Shown here: positions 5,470-11,368 of the stretch, piece by piece | Layout: each line of letters opens with the position of its first letter | Position numbering within the stretch: the stretch's first letter is position 1 | Source: an uncultured Verrucomicrobiota bacterium | GTDB taxonomy: Bacteria > Verrucomicrobiota > Verrucomicrobiia > Limisphaerales > UBA9464 | Direction: 5' to 3' | Length of the DNA: 11,368 nt | NCBI GenBank assembly: GCA_903864375.1 | Contig: CAIPFS010000688.1 | Span: forward strand, 1 to 11,368 | The notes under the pieces: generated by a model | The model's input: only the letters and a program-made list of their open reading frames with translations | Databases searched by the model: none | What the model was told of the DNA's origin: nothing | Made by a program: the position numbers and the translations under genes

Positions 5470-8400
5470 TCAGGGCCGTACCTGGACGCGGAAGAAGTAG
5501 GGAATCCGGGGGTCCAGAGCCGATACGCTGCTGCTCAGGGATGACCCGGTGGCGATGGTCTTGTCACTGACGGGAATCCAGGTCTTCAGGTCCTCACTCG
5601 TTTCCAGCCAGTACTGCCGACCCACCACGGTGGGCCACGTAAAGCGGACCGGTCGACCGGACTGCACCAGCGGCACTTCCAATCGAAGAACACTCTTCGG
5701 GTCCAGGGGATCGGTTCCGGCCTCCCATTCGGCAAAGTCGCTCATGCCGTCGCCATCGGAATCCTCGCGCCCGGTGCTGCCCGGGACGATGGCACCGAAA
5801 TGGTGCGATTCCCAGAGGTCGCTGATGCCGTTGTGATTCACGTCGGGAAAGGTGTAGAGGCCCTGAATCAGGATCGGCGAATTATTGGTGGTCAGGACCC
5901 TGGTTTGTGGCGGGGGTGTCAGGTAATAGGGAACCGGACTCCAGGAAATCTGGTAGGTGCCAGGCGGGACATTGGTCATTACCTGGAATCCCTGCCCCGT
6001 TGCGACCTGATTGGTCGGGCCGACGAGGGTGACGCCGGCTTCGGCCAGATTATTGGTCACCTCGATGGCAGTTTTCGCCACCTGATTCATGGTGAGCTGG
6101 AAATCGTCCAGCATCCAACCCAGCCGCGCGTTGCTGTTAAACGAAAACAATTGATAGTCAAAACGGATCCGGATGATGTTTCCAATGTAAGGGGTGAGGT
6201 CGAGTTGGACGGGTTCCCACCCCGCGGAAGCCCCATCGTTCATGGAGGTCAGATCCATCCAGTTGGCCCCATTATCGATGGAAACGGAGACCGTGCCGGT
6301 CTCGGTGGAAAAGTCGCCAAATCCATCACTTCCATCGCTCGAGTTGGAACTGAACTCGTAGTTCTGCCAGAATTCGAGTGTGGCCTGGTTGCCACCAAAC
6401 AGCCCGATGGCCGGGCTGATCAGATCCGACGCTGAGAAGTCGACCGCGTTTCCGCCCAGGTTGGTAGCCCACACGATGGCGCCGCTGTGGGCACCCGTTC
6501 CCGTTGAATTTTGCGGGGTGCCCAGGGTCCAGTTGGAGCCCGATGCCGAGGGATCCCCCGTCAGATCCCCAAGACCGGCGCCACCGCTGTTGTCCAGGAC
6601 CAGCCAGCGATCGCCGCCCGATTCGAGGTCATCCGTCCATGGTGGCGTCAGTGGCTTGAGCGTCCGCACGGTGTAGAACGAGCCACTGCGGTCGTCCCGG
6701 GTTTGATTTCCCGCGGCATCGCGCGACAGGACCTGGAAGTAGTACAACCGGTCTGAGAGGAGGCCGCTGATGAGAACCGAGTGGTTGGTTGCCAACTCAT
6801 CCTGGTAGGTGGTGCGTGTCAAAAAGCTATCGTCGCCGCCCGACTCGCCAAATCGGACCGTGGCATCGGTGGGTTTGTCGGTGCTCCAGGTGATGTTTGC
6901 CTCATTGTAATCCGGTTCCGCGGCGACGTTGGAAATCGCTGGTGGACGGGTATCGATTGGGGCATGGGTTTCCACGGTTTGTCCCTTCAGATCCGTATAG
7001 CTGACTCTGACGACATCGCCGTCGGCGACCCACCCATTCGATGAGCCGGATGTCCCCGGGTTGCCGGTGAGGGTCCATCGGCCTTGAAAGACACCGGGTC
7101 GCACGGTGGCGGGAAGCGAAAGGGTGCTGGTCTGGCGGGGTGTCACAATGGTCACCGTCACCGACGCATTCGTTTGGGAACCGTCAGTCACTTCAACCAA
7201 AGCGTTTTGCGGGAGGGTGTAGGCCGGTTGATCGAGAGCAACGGTCGCCCCGGACGCCACGGTGGGAACCAGAAACCGGATGGCGTCCTGCAGGATGGAG
7301 ATTCGATTGTTGGGGGCATCCCCGGCATCGGGAATGGATTCAAAGGCACACGACAGAAACACGACCCGTCCATCTCGCGAGATCTCCCCGGTTCTCGGGT
7401 AGTGGATGCCGACAATCAGATTGTCTTCCTGATAAAACGCCGGGGCCGTGTTGGTGCCCGGAACCAGTGCGTCAGCTCCGTCCGGCCAGACGATTCCGAG
7501 GAGATCAATGACCAGTCCGCTGGGAAAGGAGTCGTAGTTCAATGTGACATTGGAACCGTCGCCCACCGGATCACCGGAGGCGGACACCAGTTGATTGGCT
7601 CCCTGGTCGGCCTGAAAGTCCGCCACATGGAGAACCTGTTGCCGGAAGTTGGTGGCCTGGGCCTCCTGAAGTCGGGTGAGGATGTCGAAGGAGGCGACAA
7701 AGAGCGACCCACCCTGGCGGACATAGCCTGTCACCGAAGACAGAAGCCCAGGAAGTGGTGCCGTTAATTCCTCGGGACGCCAGAGCACCAGCTGATACTG
7801 GCGCAATTCATCGACGGTTGGGGCCCGACCCTCAACGCTCGTATCCCAGACTTCATAAGGCAGCCCAAGCACGTCGAGGGGTCCGGTCCAGTTCTCGGGA
7901 CCCGGATACGGAGTATCCGCCAGGGCACCACCGGCAGTAAAAAGACTTTCCGGGGTATAGAGCAGCAGCGCTGTGGCGGCCTTGGGAGCGATCAGCCGGA
8001 AATAGGCGCCACCATTGTTGTTCGTGGACTGATTTCCCGCCCGATCCGTGGCCACGATTTCGTAAAAAATGGTCGTTCCGGGCGTCAACGCCGGGAGGTC
8101 GACTGCGGCGTCAGTAATAAAGCCGGGGACCGGTATGGCATTGGTCACCGCGTTGGTCGTTCCGTAATACAAGACCGATGTGGACGGTTTATCGATCTGC
8201 CATTCCAGGCTGGCCTGGCCAAACTGAAGAGTGGTGCTGACGGATCCAATCACCGGGGGCACGGTGTCGACGGTGGCCACCGCGCTGATATCCGGCGTCG
8301 GACCCTGCGACGGGAGGCTGGCCACCAGTTGGTCGAGGTTCGCAGCGTGCAGCCGACCGTCCCCGGGAACAACCGGCCCGTCGGCCAGGGCCACGGTTCC

Positions 8401-10755
8401 GGCAAATGCCCCGGGAAAACCGGACGGCTTCAGGGTCACCACCAACCCGTTGGTGTCCGTGCTGGAAAACACGCGAACCTTGAGAGACGGCGTGTTGGTG
8501 AGCTTCTGATCGGTGAACCGGACGGTCGCCGTGGAGGGCAGACGGTACTCGGTCCTGTCCCAGGCAATGATGCCCTCGCCGGCCTGGGGAAGCTGGCCGG
8601 AGATGACCAGGGCGAAGTCCTGGCGCGGGAGGCCGTTCGTACGATGATGAACATCCACCGGGACATGGTGGGCAACGACCCGAACCGTCCATTGGCCGCC
8701 GGATGGAGCGCCGATCAGGATGCCCTCCACATTATTCACGCGATCGCCTTCCGGCGTGCCCGCAACACTCTCCCCTTCCGCAATGGCATTTCCGCGATAG
8801 AGGGTGCCATCGGGTGCCACCAGCTCGAGATCGAGGTCGTTGACCAGAGCCGGGATTGCCGCGGGAAGTCCGGGCACGTCCGTGTAGGCCAATAGGATCC
8901 GGAGCGGTGCGCCGCCCCCGATGATCACCTTCCTTTCCGCGGCTTCCCCGGTGGCAAGTTCGACTCCCTGGTCCTGAAAAATCCAACGCACGGGTGAGAG
9001 GATGAGGTTGGCCAGGTTCAACCGGCCCCATCCCTCGTCGTTGTTGGGAATCGGCGTGTTGTCGGTCCCGACCAGGATGGTTCCGGTACCGTCACTGGAC
9101 GGATCAGCGGCAGCGCTGGGGTCCGGCACCAGCGCCGTCCCCAGGGAGTCCGTGGAATTCATGAGCATGGCTTTGACCAACGCCGGGGAGGGTGTGGCAC
9201 CGGCGTGGGTGGCCCGATACCACTGCACGGCGACGGCACAGGCCCCGCTGGCATGCGGTCCCGCCTGGGAGGTACCGCCCTCGTAGAGGTAGCGATCATC
9301 GATCGGCGCCCAGGAATTGTTATCGTTGGCATAGACGGACCGGAGCGACGCGATCCATGTGCCCGGGGCAACAAGGTCGGGTTTGATTCGACCATCCTCC
9401 GCCGGACCCCGGCTCGAGAAATCGGCGATCACTTCCTGACCACTGTCGTAAATTCCAAAGCCAAACCGGTTGTTTTCCGAGGCACCGGTGGCCAGGACAT
9501 TCTTGCCCACGGCCGGGCTGTCGAGGGTTTGAACTCCCGGACCGGCATTGCCCGCGCTAAACTCCAGCACATACGCCTGTTCGCCGGGAACCTGCGGATC
9601 CGCGTCCCGGACCAGGCCATCGAATTCAGCGGCATTCAAATTGTATTCACCTGCGGTGTCGTCTCCCCAGGAATTGGAGCCGACATAGGCACCGGCCCGC
9701 ACGGCATCCTGGGTCAGCCGGGCATTGCTGGGGGGAGGATGGTAGCCTCCGGCACCGTCGAAAATGCGTTGAGCCACCAGATGCGCCCCCGGGGCGACGC
9801 CCAATCCCCACCAATGGCCATTGTCATCCACCTCACCCGTGGCGGCGTTGCCGGCCACAATTCCAGCCACATGGGTTCCGTGCCCATGCTCATCCGAGGC
9901 GTCGGTCAGTGTGTCATAGAAGAAAAGAGCGTCAACCCGTCCGTCCAGGTCGGGATGCAGGGCGGTGAGGTCGCCGGAATCCAGCCCGGAATCGGCTACG
10001 GCCACCGTCACGTCGCGACCGTCGAAACCTGCCGCCTGAACCAGGGACGGTGTCGCACCTTTGCCGTCGTCGCCCCCGATGATTTTGACGGCGATTTCAT
10101 CGGTTAGATGGGGACGCGGAGCCGGCTCGATCCAAATCACGTCGGGCGAGGCCGCCAGCCTGCGAAGTTGAGGGGCTGTCACCGACGCCTCAAAGATGGT
10201 TCCGAGGGAAGTGCTGACTCCAGCGCGGGCACCCGCGGAGCGATTCAACAGCAGCGTTTCAACCGCACTCAGGCCGGGCCGTCCCAGAAAATGGATGTCG
10301 AACCGTCCGTTGACCTGTTTTTCCACCTGGGCCGCGAGCCGCGGGTGAACCTTCCACCGGGCCTCGAAGGGGCCGGTCCATTGGACATACGACAGTTGCT
10401 TCACCGATTCGATAGCCACTCCATCGAACCGCGCGATGAAGGCATCATCGGGAACATAATGCACGAGCTCCACCCCCTGCCGGCGCAACTCCTCGCGCCA
10501 GGCCGGCTCGATATGATTGGTGAATTGAAGCAGCCAGAGGCCGGTCACGGGTCCGGAAGGGGTCGAAAGGGCAGCCGCCTGCGGTCCGGATCCTTTGGGA
10601 GGCGTGACGACCGCTTCCGCCCTCAGGTGAATGGTCCGGGAGATGCCCGAAGCCATCGGAACACCCAGACCCAGGAGGCTGAGGACCACCGCAAGGAATG
10701 CTTTCACCCCTGGCAGGCTAGCCAGTTGCGTGCCGGTTACAAGGAGCGGATCCAC
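5470..10755 (-). CDS. Giant secreted multidomain subtilisin-like (S8, KP-43-like) serine protease
   Basis: This is a predicted exported protease of 1761 residues from the GTG at 10755. A signal peptide has its hydrophobic core at about residues 19-33 (AFLAVVLSLLGLGVP). A KP-43-type N-terminal propeptide-like region spans about 68-220. The catalytic domain (about 245-515) has Asp255 in VAVADSG, His292 in HGHGTHVAG, oxyanion Asn403 in SAGNAGPG and Ser496 in GGTSQAGPHASG, where Gln replaces the usual Met after Ser. A beta-sandwich as in KP-43 follows (about 575-720; NNDEGWGRLNL, VNDLDLELVAPDG, DRVNNVE). Then come Ig-like/FN3-like modules at about 725-925 and 1168-1365, separated by a ThuA/glutamine-amidotransferase-like fold (925-1165). 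A MAM-like jelly roll (1370-1557), a PEGA-like segment, calcium-type loops (DVNHNGISDLWE, DSDGDGMSDFAE) and a verrucomicrobial-type C-terminal domain complete it. All catalytic residues are present, so it should be active. Its substrate is unknown; extracellular protein degradation is inferred. A GTG at 10707 is an alternative start. Confidence 0.93.
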   Translation of the reverse strand: MDPLLVTGTQLASLPGVKAFLAVVLSLLGLGVPMASGISRTIHLRAEAVVTPPKGSGPQAAALSTPSGPVTGLWLLQFTNHIEPAWREELRRQGVELVHYVPDDAFIARFDGVAIESVKQLSYVQWTGPFEARWKVHPRLAAQVEKQVNGRFDIHFLGRPGLSAVETLLLNRSAGARAGVSTSLGTIFEASVTAPQLRRLAASPDVIWIEPAPRPHLTDEIAVKIIGGDDGKGATPSLVQAAGFDGRDVTVAVADSGLDSGDLTALHPDLDGRVDALFFYDTLTDASDEHGHGTHVAGIVAGNAATGEVDDNGHWWGLGVAPGAHLVAQRIFDGAGGYHPPPSNARLTQDAVRAGAYVGSNSWGDDTAGEYNLNAAEFDGLVRDADPQVPGEQAYVLEFSAGNAGPGVQTLDSPAVGKNVLATGASENNRFGFGIYDSGQEVIADFSSRGPAEDGRIKPDLVAPGTWIASLRSVYANDNNSWAPIDDRYLYEGGTSQAGPHASGACAVAVQWYRATHAGATPSPALVKAMLMNSTDSLGTALVPDPSAAADPSSDGTGTILVGTDNTPIPNNDEGWGRLNLANLILSPVRWIFQDQGVELATGEAAERKVIIGGGAPLRILLAYTDVPGLPAAIPALVNDLDLELVAPDGTLYRGNAIAEGESVAGTPEGDRVNNVEGILIGAPSGGQWTVRVVAHHVPVDVHHRTNGLPRQDFALVISGQLPQAGEGIIAWDRTEYRLPSTATVRFTDQKLTNTPSLKVRVFSSTDTNGLVVTLKPSGFPGAFAGTVALADGPVVPGDGRLHAANLDQLVASLPSQGPTPDISAVATVDTVPPVIGSVSTTLQFGQASLEWQIDKPSTSVLYYGTTNAVTNAIPVPGFITDAAVDLPALTPGTTIFYEIVATDRAGNQSTNNNGGAYFRLIAPKAATALLLYTPESLFTAGGALADTPYPGPENWTGPLDVLGLPYEVWDTSVEGRAPTVDELRQYQLVLWRPEELTAPLPGLLSSVTGYVRQGGSLFVASFDILTRLQEAQATNFRQQVLHVADFQADQGANQLVSASGDPVGDGSNVTLNYDSFPSGLVIDLLGIVWPDGADALVPGTNTAPAFYQEDNLIVGIHYPRTGEISRDGRVVFLSCAFESIPDAGDAPNNRISILQDAIRFLVPTVASGATVALDQPAYTLPQNALVEVTDGSQTNASVTVTIVTPRQTSTLSLPATVRPGVFQGRWTLTGNPGTSGSSNGWVADGDVVRVSYTDLKGQTVETHAPIDTRPPAISNVAAEPDYNEANITWSTDKPTDATVRFGESGGDDSFLTRTTYQDELATNHSVLISGLLSDRLYYFQVLSRDAAGNQTRDDRSGSFYTVRTLKPLTPPWTDDLESGGDRWLVLDNSGGAGLGDLTGDPSASGSNWTLGTPQNSTGTGAHSGAIVWATNLGGNAVDFSASDLISPAIGLFGGNQATLEFWQNYEFSSNSSDGSDGFGDFSTETGTVSVSIDNGANWMDLTSMNDGASAGWEPVQLDLTPYIGNIIRIRFDYQLFSFNSNARLGWMLDDFQLTMNQVAKTAIEVTNNLAEAGVTLVGPTNQVATGQGFQVMTNVPPGTYQISWSPVPYYLTPPPQTRVLTTNNSPILIQGLYTFPDVNHNGISDLWESHHFGAIVPGSTGREDSDGDGMSDFAEWEAGTDPLDPKSVLRLEVPLVQSGRPVRFTWPTVVGRQYWLETSEDLKTWIPVSDKTIATGSSLSSSVSALDPRIPYFFRVQVRP

Positions 10756-10761
10756 ATCCCC

Positions 10762-10766
10762 CCTCC
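10762..10766 (-). promoter_or_regulatory. Shine-Dalgarno site deciding the protease start
   Basis: On the minus strand a perfect GGAGG lies six bases before the GTG at 10755. This favours that start. The in-frame TTG at 10854 lies inside the hairpin repeat and would put repeat-derived residues and an Arg-rich stretch ahead of the signal peptide. The GTG at 10707 leaves a compact signal peptide but has no comparable ribosome-binding site. Confidence 0.7.
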
Positions 10767-10837
10767 GTCGTCCCAACTCGCGCAAAACGTCTCTCCCAGG
10801 ACGAGATGAATACGCTGTCCGGTGTGGTTGCAATTTC

Positions 10838-10917
10838 GCCCCTTCAGGGCTCAAAATATTTCTGGATATCCCACCCGGGGCGTTGCCCCGGGCTATCCTG
10901 TTTCGCCCCTTTGGGGC
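10838..10917 (+). repeat. Three-hairpin element, copy 3
   Basis: GCCC/GGGC encloses CTTCA. After 23 bases, CCCGGGGC/GCCCCGGG encloses GTT. After 12 bases, GCCCC/GGGGC encloses TTT. Hairpin sizes, order and the loops CTTCA, GTT and TTT match copy 2, but the stem bases differ in a base-pair-preserving way. It lies 83 bases upstream of the preferred protease start, in the putative leader or promoter region, in the orientation opposite to that gene. A further small dyad, ACGCC/GGCGT around a T-rich loop, follows at 10924-10941. Confidence 0.85.
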
Positions 10918-11078
10918 TCCAGAACGCCCATTTTTAGGCGTCCATCCGTGAACTCGGGGCCGGTCGTTGGTCGGGCTGTGATCTGGCGGGTACGAATACC
11001 TGCGCTATGTCGAGAGGCCTTCGCTGCCGGCTCCGACAGGTCATGGTTCCGGAGGCAATTCCAACCGATAGGGCACGG
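10918..11078. other. Intergenic region upstream of the protease gene
   Basis: Beyond the small ACGCC/GGCGT dyad at 10924-10941 I see no gene, no recognisable promoter pair and no repeat in this stretch. Short Arg/Pro/Ser-rich open frames on both strands are typical by-products of GC-rich DNA. Promoter elements for the minus-strand protease gene may lie here or within the hairpin element. Confidence 0.35.
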
Positions 11079-11114
11079 CCGGACCGCTTCCCTTCAGGAG
11101 GGAGGCGGTTCCGG
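11079..11114 (-). terminator. Long imperfect hairpin after the oxidoreductase gene
   Basis: The arms CCGGACCGCTTCCC and GGGAGGCGGTTCCGG pair over about 14 bp with one bulge and one G-T pair, around a 7-base loop. The hairpin begins 10 bases after the stop codon of the minus-strand oxidoreductase gene, the usual place for a terminator. No T tract follows on that strand, so it could instead be a transcript-stabilising 3' structure. Confidence 0.45.
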
Positions 11115-11124
11115 AATTCTGGAA

Positions 11125-11367
11125 TCAGACGGCGGCGGAGCCTCGGAACGCGCGGCACCTCCCGAGGATCGCTTCAGCCGCCGCCCAGCCCGAGCGCGCC
11201 GCGCCTTCGACGCCCGGCCCTCCAAAGGCATCGCCAGCGAGAAGGAGCACTGGCGCATCGCTGACCGCAACGCACGGCTCCTCATCGAAACGCCTGGGCT
11301 GGCTGTAGCGCCAGCCGTGAACCTGAAACGTCTTGATGCCCCCTGCCACCCAGGGTCTGGCGGCGTC
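11125..11367 (-). CDS. FAD-dependent, renalase/amine-oxidase-like oxidoreductase, C-terminal end only
   Basis: This is the last 80 residues of a protein whose start lies beyond the right edge; the frame is open to the window end and the stop is at 11125-11127. HGWRYSQP, followed after a short spacer by APVLLLAGDAFGG, VEGAARSGWAAAEAIL and a short tail, is the characteristic C-terminal FAD-binding region of NAD(P)/FAD-dependent renalase-like and flavin amine-oxidase-like proteins. There GD contacts the flavin and the following helix is E-G-A-x-x-S-G. The N-terminal Rossmann GxGxxG motif cannot be checked here. The GTG at 11349 is internal and not the start. The substrate is unknown. The gene is in the same orientation as the protease gene but 369 bases away with a hairpin between them, so co-transcription is unlikely. 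Confidence 0.85.
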   Translation of the reverse strand, partial: DAARPWVAGGIKTFQVHGWRYSQPRRFDEEPCVAVSDAPVLLLAGDAFGGPGVEGAARSGWAAAEAILGRCRAFRGSAAV

Positions 11368-11368
11368 G

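Noticed and set aside
7084..7767. Plus-strand 227-codon open frame opposite the protease gene
   Set aside because: It is an antisense shadow of a clearly coding GC-rich gene. Its Gly/Arg/His-rich composition has no domain, and the other long plus-strand frames at 5800-6435, 8329-8895, 9205-10107 and 10108-10809 are the same.
10934..11158. Minus-strand 74-codon Arg/Pro-rich open frame between the oxidoreductase and the protease
   Set aside because: It overlaps the end of the oxidoreductase gene in another frame and contains the terminator-like hairpin. No domain or ribosome-binding site is seen.

Overview
The window is GC-rich chromosomal DNA that most resembles a member of the Verrucomicrobiota (Pedosphaera/Limisphaerales-like). 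The taxonomy is inferred from three things. The giant secreted protease ends in a domain of the Trp...Gly-x-x-Tyr-x-Leu-x-x-Ser-x-Asp-Leu-x-x-Trp type that is common at the C-termini of exported verrucomicrobial proteins. A YugP-type zinc peptidase, a lone MogA and an oversized YihY/BrkB protein sit together. GC-rich hairpin repeats fill the intergenic DNA. No database search was possible.

Layout. The left part (1-4509) is ordinary housekeeping and membrane content: the C-terminal two thirds of the chaperone HtpG (+), a membrane zinc metallopeptidase of the YugP/Zn_peptidase_2 family (+), a convergent MogA-like molybdopterin adenylyltransferase (-), and a divergently transcribed YihY/BrkB-family membrane protein with a large insertion and a winged-helix-like tail (+). 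A small predicted exported protein (4523-4807, -) is convergent with the latter.

The middle (4808-5469) has no convincing gene. It holds a perfect 3 x 8 bp tandem repeat and two outward-facing copies of a three-hairpin element.

The right part is dominated by one gene (5470-10755, -) for an exported KP-43-like subtilase of about 1760 residues. It carries a beta-sandwich, two Ig-like plus fibronectin-III-like modules separated by a glutamine-amidotransferase-like (ThuA-like) fold, a MAM-like domain, calcium-type Asp loops and the verrucomicrobial-type C-terminal domain. A third copy of the three-hairpin element lies just upstream of its start. At the right edge (-) is the C-terminal end of an FAD-dependent, renalase/amine-oxidase-like protein.

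The genes do not form one pathway. HtpG, the zinc peptidase and the YihY protein suggest stress or envelope maintenance, and the protease suggests degradation of external protein, but this is inference. I see no CRISPR, rRNA, tRNA, transposase or phage gene, and no clear defence system. The most unusual structure is the three-hairpin repeat family: hairpin sizes, order and spacing are kept in all three copies while the stem sequences change in a compensated way.
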